This document shows positions 52,820 to 61,546 of a stretch of 64,000 nt of DNA, piece after piece. The DNA lies in the NCBI GenBank assembly GCA_000799755.1, contig JUHI01000012.1, forward strand, positions 1 through 64,000, in the 5' to 3' direction. The stretch is from Martinezella tropici (GTDB lineage: Bacteria > Pseudomonadota > Alphaproteobacteria > Rhizobiales > Rhizobiaceae). The notes beneath the pieces are model-generated. The model saw nothing but the letters and a program-made list of their open reading frames with translations, searched no databases and was not told the DNA's origin. Positions within the stretch are counted from its first letter, which is position 1. Each line of letters starts with the position of its first letter. Made by a program: the position numbers and the translations under genes.

Positions 52820-53790
52820 AACAGGTAAATGGGGAAAAGCTTCTGGCGTCGCTCGGCGACGGTGTAAAGGATATCAGGGGCCGGCTGACGCCGGATGCCC
52901 CGATGGATCGTGTCACATGGTTCCGCGCCGGCGGGTTGGCGGAGCTGATGTTCCAGCCACACGATACGGATGATCTCATCGCGTTTCTGAAGATTCTGCC
53001 GGAGGACGTGCCGCTGACCGTTGTCGGCGTGGGATCGAACATATTGGTGCGCGACGGCGGCATTCCCGGTGTCGTTCTCAGGCTTTCGGCCAAGGGCTTT
53101 GGCTCGGTCGAGCTTGCCGGCGAAAACCGCATCCTGGCCGGCGCCATCTGCCCGGACAAGCATGTCGCCGCCATGGCGATGGACAACAGCATCGGCGGTT
53201 TCCATTTCTATTACGGCATTCCGGGCAGCATCGGCGGCGCTGCGCGGATGAATGCGGGCGCCAATGGCGCCGAGACCCGCGAGCGCGTTGTCGAAGTGCA
53301 TGCTATCGACCGCAAGGGCGACAAGCATGTCCTGACCAATGCCGAGATGGGCTACAGCTACCGTCATTCGGATGCGTCCGAGGATCTGATTTTCACGCAT
53401 GTCCTTTTTGAGGGCTACCCGGAAGATCGCACCAAGATCCGGGCCGAGATGGATGCCGTGCGGGCGCATCGCGAAACCGTGCAGCCGATCCGGGAAAAGA
53501 CGGGTGGTTCGACCTTCAAGAACCCGGAGGGTCTTTCCGCCTGGAAGCTGATCGATGAAGCGGGTTGCCGCGGTCTGGTCATCGGCGGCGCGCAGATGTC
53601 GTCGCTGCATTGCAACTTCATGATCAACATGGAGCAGGCGACCGGCTACGATCTGGAATATCTCGGCGAACAGGTGCGCCGTGAGGTTTTCGAAAAATCC
53701 GGCGTCAAGCTGGAATGGGAAATCAAGCGCCTCGGCCACTTCATGCCCGGCCGGGAAGTCCGCCCGTTCCAAGGGGTCACGACCGAGTAA
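52816..53790 (+). CDS. murB: UDP-N-acetylenolpyruvoylglucosamine reductase
   Basis: FAD enzyme of 324 residues that reduces enolpyruvyl-UDP-GlcNAc to UDP-MurNAc. FAD-binding parts are VTWFRAGGLAELMF near residue 34 and VVGVGSNILVRDGGIPGV near 72. YGIPGSIGGAARMNAGANG lies near 135. Catalytic segments RHSDASEDLIFTHVL and GGSTFKNPEG (catalytic Ser) are near 180 and 230. Residues GCRGLVIGGAQMSSLHCNFMINM then end the fold. It closes the first half of the cluster and ends in a shared terminator. Confidence 0.96.
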   Translation: MKQVNGEKLLASLGDGVKDIRGRLTPDAPMDRVTWFRAGGLAELMFQPHDTDDLIAFLKILPEDVPLTVVGVGSNILVRDGGIPGVVLRLSAKGFGSVELAGENRILAGAICPDKHVAAMAMDNSIGGFHFYYGIPGSIGGAARMNAGANGAETRERVVEVHAIDRKGDKHVLTNAEMGYSYRHSDASEDLIFTHVLFEGYPEDRTKIRAEMDAVRAHRETVQPIREKTGGSTFKNPEGLSAWKLIDEAGCRGLVIGGAQMSSLHCNFMINMEQATGYDLEYLGEQVRREVFEKSGVKLEWEIKRLGHFMPGREVRPFQGVTTE

Positions 53791-53832
53791 TTCGGGGCCG
53801 CAATCGGCTCGAACTTCATAAAGTGATTCAAT

Positions 53833-53863
53833 AAAAGGGCCGGGTTTTCACCCGGCCTTTTCA
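53833..53863. terminator. Bidirectional terminator between murB and the MFS gene
   Basis: AAAAGGGCCGGGT and ACCCGGCCTTTT form an 11-12-base stem with a TTTC loop. It carries an A run on the left and T run on the right and lies between two convergent stops. It marks the end of the first dcw transcription unit. Confidence 0.85.
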
Positions 53864-53882
53864 ATTGCCTATGTTTGTTTGT

Positions 53883-55214
53883 TCAGACTTCGTCATTGCC
53901 CGAGAGCAGGATGCCGATCAGCGAGAGCACTGCGGCGGCCGCCAGATAATAACCGACATAGACGAGGCCGTAGTTGGTTGCGAGCCATGTGGCGATGTAG
54001 GGCGCCAGCGACGCGCCGACGATGCCCCCGAGATTGAAGGTCATGGACGCGCCGGTGTAGCGCACGGTGGTCGGGAAGGGTGCTGCCAGAGCAGCGCCGA
54101 TCGGACCATAGGTGAAGCCCATCAGGGCGAGACCGATGATCGAGCAGGCAAAGGCGCCCGCTAGGCCAGCCGTCAGCAGCGACGAGTAGAACAGGCCGAA
54201 GATGAGGATGCCGATCGTCGTCAGGATCAGAACCAGACGGCGCGAATACCGATCCGACAGCAGGCCGGAAATCGGGATCATCAGACCGAAGAAGACGACG
54301 CCGACGAGCTGGACGACGAGGAACTGGCCTTGCGAATAGCCGAGACCGGCCGGCAATGGGCCTGTGCCCGGAGGCCGGGTGCCCCAGCTCAGCGTGAAGG
54401 CCGTCATCAGGTAGAACAACACGAAGGTTGCGACCGCTATGATGGTGCCGAGGATCAGGCTACGGAAATGCGAACGGAAAATGACCGCGATCGGAACGGA
54501 AACGCGTTCTTCCTTTTCGATCGCACGCTGGAATTCCGGCGTTTCGGTGATCTTCAGGCGAACATAGAGACCGACGGCAACGAGCACGATGCTGATCAGG
54601 AAGGGGACACGCCAGCCGTAGCTCAGGAAGTCCGCATCGGTCATGGTTTCGCGCAGGATCAGGAAAAGGCCGGCAGACAGGATGAAGCCGATGGGAGCGC
54701 CGAGCTGCGGGAACATCGCGTACCAACTGCGCTTGCCTTCCGGTGCGTTCTCGGTTGCAAGCAGGACCGCGCCACCCCATTCGCCGCCGAGACCGAGACC
54801 CTGACCGAGGCGGCAGAGCGCCAGCAATATCGGCGCAAGGACGCCGATCGATGCGTAGGTCGGCAGCAAGCCGATCACCACGGTCGAAAGACCCATGGTC
54901 ATCAGAGCCGCAACAAGCGTCGCCTTGCGGCCGATTCTATCGCCGAAGTGGCCGAAGATCATCGCGCCGATCGGGCGCGCGAAGAAGGCGATGGAGAAGG
55001 TTGCGAAGGATTGCAGAGTTGCCGACGTCGGGTCGCTTGCCGGGAAGAACAACTTCGGGAAGACGATGACCGCCGCCGTTGCATAAACATAGAAATCGAA
55101 GAATTCGATCGTTGTGCCGATAAGGCTCGCAATCAGAACACGTGCAGGGGAATTCGCAACAGCATTGTTCGATGACGAGGGGGTCGGCGACAGAGGAGAT
55201 ATCGCGTCAGTCAT
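53883..55214 (-). CDS. MFS transporter, metabolite:H+ symporter (MHS) type
   Basis: Twelve-span major facilitator of 443 residues on the strand opposite to the division genes. FFARPIGAMIFGHFGDRIGRKATL near residues 75-97 is the inner loop motif of the MHS group (shikimate, alpha-ketoglutarate, proline/betaine carriers), and GLGLGGEWGGAVLLATENAP near 140 is its second mark. The substrate is not known. Its place between murB and ddlB is unusual for a Rhizobiaceae dcw cluster, with the aquaporin gene next to it. Confidence 0.92.
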   Translation of the reverse strand: MTDAISPLSPTPSSSNNAVANSPARVLIASLIGTTIEFFDFYVYATAAVIVFPKLFFPASDPTSATLQSFATFSIAFFARPIGAMIFGHFGDRIGRKATLVAALMTMGLSTVVIGLLPTYASIGVLAPILLALCRLGQGLGLGGEWGGAVLLATENAPEGKRSWYAMFPQLGAPIGFILSAGLFLILRETMTDADFLSYGWRVPFLISIVLVAVGLYVRLKITETPEFQRAIEKEERVSVPIAVIFRSHFRSLILGTIIAVATFVLFYLMTAFTLSWGTRPPGTGPLPAGLGYSQGQFLVVQLVGVVFFGLMIPISGLLSDRYSRRLVLILTTIGILIFGLFYSSLLTAGLAGAFACSIIGLALMGFTYGPIGAALAAPFPTTVRYTGASMTFNLGGIVGASLAPYIATWLATNYGLVYVGYYLAAAAVLSLIGILLSGNDEV

Positions 55215-55469
55215 GATCCCACCAGTTCATGTGATGCTAAGGGGCGCTTAGCGGATAAAAATTGTCATTAGCGTAATTTTTGTTCAGCGCAAACGCCAAC
55301 TGCGCAAGAAATCAACGATAGCGTGCTATTATTTTGCCGTAATTGTTGATTCGTGGGCAATTAGGCGGGCGTTTGCTGTTAGGTGGGCGTAATCCGGCGT
55401 GTTCTTGCCGGAATCATTTTCACCAGGAGCCGATTCTCGTCTGGATTGCGGGCTGAGGAGAAGGGTTTC

Positions 55470-56156
55470 ATGCAGAAAAAACTCATTGCTGAGTTTCTTG
55501 GGACGTTTTGGCTCGTATTCGGCGGCTGCGGCAGCGCGATCTTCGCGGCGGCATTTCCGAGCCTTGGTATCGGTTTTCTAGGTGTTGCCTTTGCGTTCGG
55601 TCTGACCGTGCTGACCATGGCGTTTGCCGTTGGCGGCATATCGGGAGGGCACTTCAATCCGGCTGTTTCCGTCGGCCTGACCGTGGCTGGCCGCTTTCCC
55701 GGCGGGCAGCTCATTCCCTATATTATCGCGCAGGTAATCGGTGCGATCGTCGCGGCGGCGGTGCTCTATCTGATTGCAAGCGGCAAGGCTGACTTCCAGC
55801 TCGGCGGCTTTGCCGCGAACGGCTACGGAGAGCATTCTCCCGGCGGCTATTCCATGGTGTCGGCACTGGTGGCGGAGATCGTGCTCACTCTGTTCTTCCT
55901 CGTTGTGATTCTCGGCGCGACGAGCAGCAAGGTGCCGGCCGGCTTTGCACCGATCGCCATCGGCCTGGCATTGACGCTGATTCATCTGATCTCGATCCCG
56001 ATCACCAACACGTCGGTCAATCCGGCCCGCTCGACAGGGCAGGCGCTGTTCGTCGGCGGTTGGGCTCTGCAGCAGCTTTGGCTGTTCTGGGTCGCGCCCA
56101 TCGTCGGCGGAGCGCTGGGCGGATTGGTCTGGAAACTGGTCGACGACAGCGAGTGA
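55470..56156 (+). CDS. aqpZ: Aquaporin Z-like water channel
   Basis: MIP-family channel of 228 residues with six spans and both half-helix motifs (HFNPAVSVG near 63 and SVNPARSTG near 185). The second Arg after NPA is the selectivity filter Arg. The ATG at 55470 (MQKKLIAEFLGTFWLVF) has GAGGAGAAGGG just upstream. A frame open from 55383 lacks a site. The narrow-filter residues (His in the second half: LIHLISIPI) agree with water rather than glycerol. It is monocistronic, divergent from the MFS gene, and followed by a terminator. Confidence 0.94.
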   Translation: MQKKLIAEFLGTFWLVFGGCGSAIFAAAFPSLGIGFLGVAFAFGLTVLTMAFAVGGISGGHFNPAVSVGLTVAGRFPGGQLIPYIIAQVIGAIVAAAVLYLIASGKADFQLGGFAANGYGEHSPGGYSMVSALVAEIVLTLFFLVVILGATSSKVPAGFAPIAIGLALTLIHLISIPITNTSVNPARSTGQALFVGGWALQQLWLFWVAPIVGGALGGLVWKLVDDSE

Positions 56157-56180
56157 TATCGCCGTCATTTTAAAGTCTTG

Positions 56181-56216
56181 AGCCCCGCATCGAACCATCG
56201 ATGCGGGGCTCATTGT
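56181..56216 (+). terminator. Rho-independent terminator after aqpZ
   Basis: AGCCCCGCATCGA and TCGATGCGGGGCT form a 13-base stem with a short ACCA loop, followed by CATTGTTT, 24 bases after the aqpZ stop. Confidence 0.88.
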
Positions 56217-56457
56217 TTAAAAAAATCTAAATGTAGCGATTTCAAAAGTAGCAACTCCATGATTCCAATGGCAGAATTCTTTAAGTCGGTTTGATTCGAA
56301 CCATTCGGCCATCGCCGGGACGGCGGAAAGTTAACGAAAGTAAACGCTTCATTAACCTTAATGTCGTTCTAATCGACCTATTGAAAGCGGGGCGAGAATC
56401 GCGGTTAGGCGTGGCCCGGCAAAAGCAGAGTTAGAGACCGTGAAGTCGGGGGTATTG
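56217..56457 (+). promoter_or_regulatory. Promoter region of ddlB-ftsQAZ with CtrA-like and GANTC sites
   Basis: The AT-rich gap carries TAAA, seven bases, TTAA at 56341-56355 (7 of 8 against TTAA-N7-TTAA) with an extra TTAA at 56331-56334 and TTAACCTTAA overlapping the right half. GANTC sites stand at 56261-56265, 56293-56297 and 56396-56400. It is the only long gap before the ddlB-ftsQ-ftsA run. A promoter for the FtsQAZ set is expected here. Confidence 0.55.
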
Positions 56458-57384
56458 ATGGGTGGCAAGCATGTGGCTGTCCTTTTGGGCGGATTTTCCT
56501 CGGAGAGGCCCGTCAGCCTTTCCTCGGGAAAGGCATGCGCCGATGCCTTGGAAGCCGAAGGCTTTCGAGTTACCCGCGTCGACGTCGATCACGATGTCGC
56601 CAGCCGTCTGGCGGAGCTGAAGCCTGACGTCGTCTTCAATGCGCTTCATGGCCCTTTCGGCGAGGATGGCACCATCCAGGGCATTCTCGAATATCTGCAG
56701 ATTCCCTATACGCACTCCGGCGTGCTTGCCTCGGCTCTCGCCATGGATAAGTCCCGTGCGAAAACGGTTGCGGCGGCGGCCGGCGTTCCTGTTGCCGGCT
56801 CGATCGTCATGGATCGCTTCAATATTGTCGGCGAACATCCGATGAAGCCGCCTTACGTCGTTAAGCCGGTGCGCGAGGGCTCGAGCTTCGGCGTCGTGAT
56901 CGTCAAGGAAGATCAGGCGCATCCGCCGCAGATCGTTACGTCTTCAGAATGGCGCTATGGCGACGAGGTGTTGGTCGAGCGCTATATCCATGGTCGGGAG
57001 CTGACCTGCGGCGTGATGGACGGCAAGGTTCTCGGCGTTACCGAGATCGTGCCGCTCGGCCACAGCTTCTATGATTACGATGCCAAGTACGCCAAGGGTG
57101 GATCAAAACATGTCCTGCCGGCGGAAATTTCACCGAATCTTTACCAAAACATACAAACATTATCGTTAAGGGCGCATGAAGCTATCGGCTGCCGCGGCGT
57201 TAGTCGATCTGACTTCCGTTTTGACGATCGCTTTTCCGAAGAGGGCGAACTTGTCTGGTTGGAGATCAATACCCAGCCCGGCATGACTCCTACCTCCCTG
57301 GTGCCTGAAATGGCCGCTCATGCCGGCTACTCTTTTGGTGAATTTCTCCGGTGGATGGTGGAGGACGCGTCTTGTTTGCGCTGA
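56458..57384 (+). CDS. ddlB: D-alanine:D-alanine ligase
   Basis: ATP-grasp enzyme of 308 residues that makes D-Ala-D-Ala for MurF. LLGGFSSERPVSLSSG near residue 8 and NALHGPFGEDGTIQG near 60 form the substrate region. YVVKPVREGSSFGVVIV near 135 is the ATP clamp, and RSDFRFDD with WLEINTQPGMT near 275 gives metal ligands. The ATG at 56458 (MGGKHVAVLLGG) agrees with relatives and lies after GGGGG. A GTG at 56440 would add six residues. It starts the second dcw run, and ftsQ overlaps its end by 13 bases. Confidence 0.95.
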   Translation: MGGKHVAVLLGGFSSERPVSLSSGKACADALEAEGFRVTRVDVDHDVASRLAELKPDVVFNALHGPFGEDGTIQGILEYLQIPYTHSGVLASALAMDKSRAKTVAAAAGVPVAGSIVMDRFNIVGEHPMKPPYVVKPVREGSSFGVVIVKEDQAHPPQIVTSSEWRYGDEVLVERYIHGRELTCGVMDGKVLGVTEIVPLGHSFYDYDAKYAKGGSKHVLPAEISPNLYQNIQTLSLRAHEAIGCRGVSRSDFRFDDRFSEEGELVWLEINTQPGMTPTSLVPEMAAHAGYSFGEFLRWMVEDASCLR

Positions 57385-58304
57385 CGGTCAAAAATATGAG
57401 GCGGTCCCGTCATCGCGTCCCGCTCGCCATCGATGACGTCGAAGACGCATTCGTCCTGCCGCGTCCGCTGCGCCGCGCCGTGCGCTTCCTGGTCAGCCTT
57501 GGCTCGGGTCGTATCAACATTCCCAACCACACGGGTACGGTTTCGGCCTTCGTTCTCCTTGCTGCGACGGGCCTTTACGGCATGTCTGTCGGCGGTCACA
57601 CCCAGGCGGTTGCGGAAGCGACGACCTCCGCCGCAGGCTTTGCGATCGAGGATGTAAAGGTCTCCGGCAACGACGAGACTTCCGAAATCGAAATCCTGCA
57701 GCTGCTCGGCCTCGATGGTACGACTTCTCTCGTCGCGCTCAATGCCGATGCGGCCCGCCAGAAGATCGCGAACCTGCCCTGGGTCCAGAATGTCGAGGTT
57801 CGCAAGGTCTATCCGCGGACCGTCGAAGTGAAGCTGAAGGAGCGTAAGGCCTATGCCATCTGGCAGCATGGCTCGGAGCTTTCGCTGATCCAGAAAGACG
57901 GCAGCGTGATTGCGCCGCTGCGCGATAACAAATTTGCGAAGCTGCCGCTCTTCGTCGGTCGTGATGCGGAAACCGCTGCCGCTTCTATCGATGACCTGTT
58001 TGCAAAGTGGCCGGATGTCCGCAGCCATGTGAAGGCTTTCGTGCGGGTCGCCGGCCGCCGTTGGGATCTCTATCTCGACAATGGTGTGATCATCAAATTG
58101 CCGGAAGACAATATCGATGGCGCGCTCGCCCGGCTTACCAAGCTGGATAAGGATGAAAGCCTTCTGCAGCGCGATATCGCCGCCGTCGATCTTCGTCTCG
58201 ATGATCGTACCGCGATCGAATTAACTCCGGATGCCACAACTCGTCGCCAGGCCGCAGTCGATGCAAGAAACAAGGCTTTGAAGAAAGCAGGTCAGGATAC
58301 ATGA
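57372..58304 (+). CDS. ftsQ: Cell division protein FtsQ
   Basis: Bitopic division protein of 310 residues. A basic cytoplasmic tail (to about 45) is followed by the span VSAFVLLAATGLYGMSVGG (near 55-75). The POTRA domain comes next (FAIEDVKVSGNDETSEIEILQLLG near 95, NLPWVQNVEVRKVYPRTVEVKLKERKA near 135) and then the beta domain. The start is taken as TTG at 57372-57374 because GGAGGA lies six bases before it and MFALTVK fits relatives. Alternatives are GTG at 57351 and ATG at 57396. The ftsA ATG overlaps its stop. Confidence 0.92.
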   Translation: MFALTVKNMRRSRHRVPLAIDDVEDAFVLPRPLRRAVRFLVSLGSGRINIPNHTGTVSAFVLLAATGLYGMSVGGHTQAVAEATTSAAGFAIEDVKVSGNDETSEIEILQLLGLDGTTSLVALNADAARQKIANLPWVQNVEVRKVYPRTVEVKLKERKAYAIWQHGSELSLIQKDGSVIAPLRDNKFAKLPLFVGRDAETAAASIDDLFAKWPDVRSHVKAFVRVAGRRWDLYLDNGVIIKLPEDNIDGALARLTKLDKDESLLQRDIAAVDLRLDDRTAIELTPDATTRRQAAVDARNKALKKAGQDT

Positions 58305-59632
58305 GCTTATTCGGTTCGTCCCATTTCGGCCTGCCTCGGTTGAAGCCGCTCTCTTCGAAGCGGTCGCATATCGTGTCTGTCCTCGACATCGGCTCGACCA
58401 AGGTCGTCTGCATGATCGGCCGGCTGACGCCGCGCGAGGAAAGCCAGGTTCTTCCGAACCGCACGCACAATATCGAGATCATCGGTATCGGCCATCAGCG
58501 CTCCCGTGGCATCAAGACCGGCGTGATTGCCGATCTGGATGCGCTGGAAGGCGTTATCCGGCTCGCAGTCGATGCCGCCGAGCGGATGGCCGGCCTGACG
58601 GTCGACAGCCTGATCGTCAATGTCTCGGCTGGTCGCCTTGGCAGCGATATCTACACCGCGACCATCGATCTCGGCGGCCAGGAAGTGGAAGCCAACGATC
58701 TCAAAAAGGTTCTTGCAGCCGCGTGCCAGCAGTCGGTGCGCCAGGAGCGGGCCGTGCTGCATTCGCTGGCGACTGGCTACTCGCTGGACGGCGAGCGCGG
58801 CATCCGCGATCCGCTGGCAATGTTCGGCGATGCGCTTGGTGTCGACATGCATGTGGTGACCGCCGAGCGTGCGGCGCTTCGCAATCTCGAGCTCTGCATC
58901 AACCGCGCGCATCTTTCGGTCGAGGGCATGGTGGCGACGCCTTATGCCAGCGGTCTTGCCGCTCTCGTCGACGACGAAGTCGAGCTCGGCTGCGCCGCGA
59001 TCGACATGGGCGGCGGCACGACGACGATTTCGGTCTTTGCCGAGGGTAAGCTGGTACATACCGATGCCGTCAGCCTTGGCGGCCATCATGTCACCACCGA
59101 CCTTGCACGAGGCCTATCGACCCGCATCGAGGATGCCGAACGACTTAAGGTCGTTCATGCCTCGGCGCTCGCGAACTCTTCGGAGGAGCGCGAACTGATT
59201 TCCATCCCGCCGATCGGCGAAGACGAGCGTGACCAGCCGACGCAGGTGCCGAAGGCGCTTGTGTCGCGCATCGTCAAGGCTCGCATCGAGGAAACCCTCG
59301 AGCTCATTCGCGATCGCATCCAGCGTTCGGGCTTCAGCCCGATCGTCGGCAAGCGCGTCGTCCTGACGGGCGGCGCCAGCCAGCTGACCGGTCTGCCCGA
59401 CGTGGCGCGCCGGGTTCTTGCCCGCAATGTCCGCATCGGCCGGCCGATGGGCGTGTCCGGTCTGCCAACGGCAGCCAAGGGGCCGGCTTTTTCGACGGCG
59501 GTCGGTCTGATGATCTATCCGCAGGTCGCAGACATGGAAACGCATGCGCCGAGCAGCGGTCTGCTCTCGTCGCTCGGGGGTAATAACAGCCGGATCGGCC
59601 GTGTCGGCCAATGGTTGAAAGAGAGTTTTTGA
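58301..59632 (+). CDS. ftsA: Cell division protein FtsA
   Basis: Actin-like protein of 443 residues that anchors FtsZ to the membrane. VLDIGSTKVVCMIG near residue 27 is phosphate loop 1, AAIDMGGGTTTISVF near 230 is loop 2, and VLTGGASQLTGLPDVARRVL near 350 is the adenosine part. The 1C subdomain lies between (TATIDLGGQEVEANDL onwards). The C-terminal RIGRVGQWLKESF is the amphipathic membrane-binding helix. The start overlaps ftsQ (ATGA). Confidence 0.96.
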   Translation: MSLFGSSHFGLPRLKPLSSKRSHIVSVLDIGSTKVVCMIGRLTPREESQVLPNRTHNIEIIGIGHQRSRGIKTGVIADLDALEGVIRLAVDAAERMAGLTVDSLIVNVSAGRLGSDIYTATIDLGGQEVEANDLKKVLAAACQQSVRQERAVLHSLATGYSLDGERGIRDPLAMFGDALGVDMHVVTAERAALRNLELCINRAHLSVEGMVATPYASGLAALVDDEVELGCAAIDMGGGTTTISVFAEGKLVHTDAVSLGGHHVTTDLARGLSTRIEDAERLKVVHASALANSSEERELISIPPIGEDERDQPTQVPKALVSRIVKARIEETLELIRDRIQRSGFSPIVGKRVVLTGGASQLTGLPDVARRVLARNVRIGRPMGVSGLPTAAKGPAFSTAVGLMIYPQVADMETHAPSSGLLSSLGGNNSRIGRVGQWLKESF

Positions 59633-59633
59633 A

Positions 59634-59674
59634 TGCCTGATCCCGGTAAATTCTTCCGGGGTAAGCGTCAGGCA
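59634..59674 (+). other. Nested hairpin between ftsA and ftsZ
   Basis: TGCCTGA (59634-59640) pairs with TCAGGCA (59668-59674), and inside it CCCGG (59642-59646) with CCGGG (59656-59660). It begins two bases after the ftsA stop and ends 60 bases before the ftsZ ATG. With no T run it is not a simple terminator. It may change mRNA stability or separate FtsZ and FtsA levels. Confidence 0.55.
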
Positions 59675-59734
59675 AGTGAAATCAGTGAATTGGCCGGCGT
59701 GGCGATGCGGCCATAAAGAGAAGGAACGGGTACA

Positions 59735-61471
59735 ATGACTATCAAGCTGCATAAGCCAGATATCACCGAGCTTAAGCCGCGAATCACCGTGTTCGGCGTT
59801 GGCGGCGGCGGCGGCAATGCCGTCAACAACATGATCACGGCAGGCTTGCAGGGCGTCGATTTCGTCGTCGCCAACACCGATGCACAGGCTCTCACCATGA
59901 CGAAGGCGGAGCGGATCATCCAGCTCGGCGTCAACGTCACGGAAGGTCTCGGCGCCGGCTCGCAGCCGGAAGTCGGCCGTGCAGCTGCCGAAGAGTGCAT
60001 CGATGAAATCATCGATCATCTCAATGGCACGCACATGTGCTTCGTTACCGCCGGCATGGGCGGCGGCACGGGTACGGGTGCTGCACCGGTCGTCGCACAG
60101 GCCGCTCGCAACAAGGGCATCCTGACCGTCGGCGTTGTCACCAAGCCGTTCCACTTCGAAGGCGGCCGCCGCATGCGCCTCGCCGAAATGGGCATTCAGG
60201 AACTGCAGAAGTCGGTCGACACGCTGATCGTCATTCCGAACCAGAACCTCTTCCGCATCGCCAACGACAAGACGACTTTCGCCGACGCGTTCTCGATGGC
60301 CGACCAGGTTCTCTATTCGGGTGTTGCCTGCATCACCGACCTGATGGTGAAGGAAGGTCTCATCAACCTCGACTTCGCCGACGTCCGTTCGGTCATGCGC
60401 GAAATGGGCCGCGCCATGATGGGCACGGGCGAGGCTTCCGGCCAGGGCCGTGCAATGCAGGCTGCAGAAGCCGCCATTGCCAACCCGCTGCTCGACGAAA
60501 CCTCGATGAAGGGCGCGCAGGGCCTGCTGATCTCGATCACCGGCGGCCGTGACCTGACCCTGTTCGAAGTCGACGAAGCCGCAACCCGCATCCGCGAAGA
60601 AGTCGATCCCGACGCCAACATCATCCTCGGCGCCACCTTCGACGAATCGCTCGAAGGCATCATCCGCGTTTCCGTCGTCGCAACCGGCATCGACCGCGCG
60701 ATGAACGAAGCAGCCGACCGTGGCATGGAATTCCGCCCGGCCGCGAAGCCGGCTATGCGTCCCTCCGCGGCCGCCGCTCCGGTAGCGGCCGCAGCTCAGC
60801 CTGTCCATGTCGCGCAGGCCCATACCGCACAGGCTGCTGCTCCGGCTCCCCGCACCGTGGACCCGGTCGCCCAGACCATCCGTACGGCAGAGGCCGATCT
60901 CGAGCGCGAGCTGGAATTCCAGATGAGCCGTCAGGCACATGTCCAGCAACAGCCGGTGATGTCGCAGGCAGCAGCGCCGGAAGACAACTTCCGTCCGCAG
61001 AGCCGCATCTTCGCAGCCGCTCCCGAAGCTCAGCCGGTCCGTCAGGCCCCGGTTCAGCCGCAGCAGCCGGCACCGGTCATGCATCAGCAGCCGATCATCC
61101 GTCAGGCTCCTGAGCAGGTCCGCATGCCGAAGGTCGAGGATTTCCCGCCGGTCGTTAAGGCCGAGATGGAACACCGCGCCCAGCCGGCAGCCACCCAGGC
61201 TACCGAAGAGCGCGGCCCGATGGGTCTGCTGAAGCGAATCACCAATTCGCTCGGCCGCCGCGAAGAAGATCCGGCTTTCGACGAGATGATGGCTCCGACG
61301 AACAATGCTGCTCCGCAGCAGCGTCGCGCTCCGTCGCCGGAAGCCAGCCTCTACGCTCCGCGTCGCGGCAATCTCGACGATCACGGCCGTCAGGCTCCGC
61401 AGGCCCGCATGGCAAGCCATGAGGACGATCAGCTCGAGATTCCGGCCTTCCTGCGCCGCCAGTCGAACTGA
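59735..61471 (+). CDS. ftsZ: Cell division GTPase FtsZ, long-linker form
   Basis: Tubulin-like GTPase that forms the division ring, 578 residues, much longer than the usual 380-400 and typical for the main FtsZ of rhizobia. GTP-binding parts: VFGVGGGGGNAVNNMI near residue 20, GMGGGTGTGAAPVVA near 108, NKTTFADAF-like NDKTTFADAF near 185. The core ends near residue 320. A long Ala/Pro/Gln-rich linker of about 240 residues leads to the C-terminal peptide DDQLEIPAFLRRQSN that binds FtsA. GAGAAGGAA lies before the ATG. The 3' end is followed by a terminator. Confidence 0.97.
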   Translation: MTIKLHKPDITELKPRITVFGVGGGGGNAVNNMITAGLQGVDFVVANTDAQALTMTKAERIIQLGVNVTEGLGAGSQPEVGRAAAEECIDEIIDHLNGTHMCFVTAGMGGGTGTGAAPVVAQAARNKGILTVGVVTKPFHFEGGRRMRLAEMGIQELQKSVDTLIVIPNQNLFRIANDKTTFADAFSMADQVLYSGVACITDLMVKEGLINLDFADVRSVMREMGRAMMGTGEASGQGRAMQAAEAAIANPLLDETSMKGAQGLLISITGGRDLTLFEVDEAATRIREEVDPDANIILGATFDESLEGIIRVSVVATGIDRAMNEAADRGMEFRPAAKPAMRPSAAAAPVAAAAQPVHVAQAHTAQAAAPAPRTVDPVAQTIRTAEADLERELEFQMSRQAHVQQQPVMSQAAAPEDNFRPQSRIFAAAPEAQPVRQAPVQPQQPAPVMHQQPIIRQAPEQVRMPKVEDFPPVVKAEMEHRAQPAATQATEERGPMGLLKRITNSLGRREEDPAFDEMMAPTNNAAPQQRRAPSPEASLYAPRRGNLDDHGRQAPQARMASHEDDQLEIPAFLRRQSN

Positions 61472-61514
61472 CCCGTACTGGACAGTATTTTAATAGGTTG
61501 CTAACCATCACGAT

Positions 61515-61546
61515 GAAATCCGGGGCCGCAAGACCCCGGATTTCCT
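61515..61546 (+). terminator. Rho-independent terminator after ftsZ
   Basis: AAATCCGGGG and CCCCGGATTT form a 10-base stem with a CCGCAAGA loop and TCCTTATTT following, about 45 bases after the ftsZ stop. Confidence 0.85.

Noticed and set aside
59114..61420. 768-codon open frame on the minus strand across ftsA and ftsZ
   Set aside because: It is the shadow of two certain genes in high-GC DNA. It has no ribosome site, no recognised domain and a strongly skewed composition.
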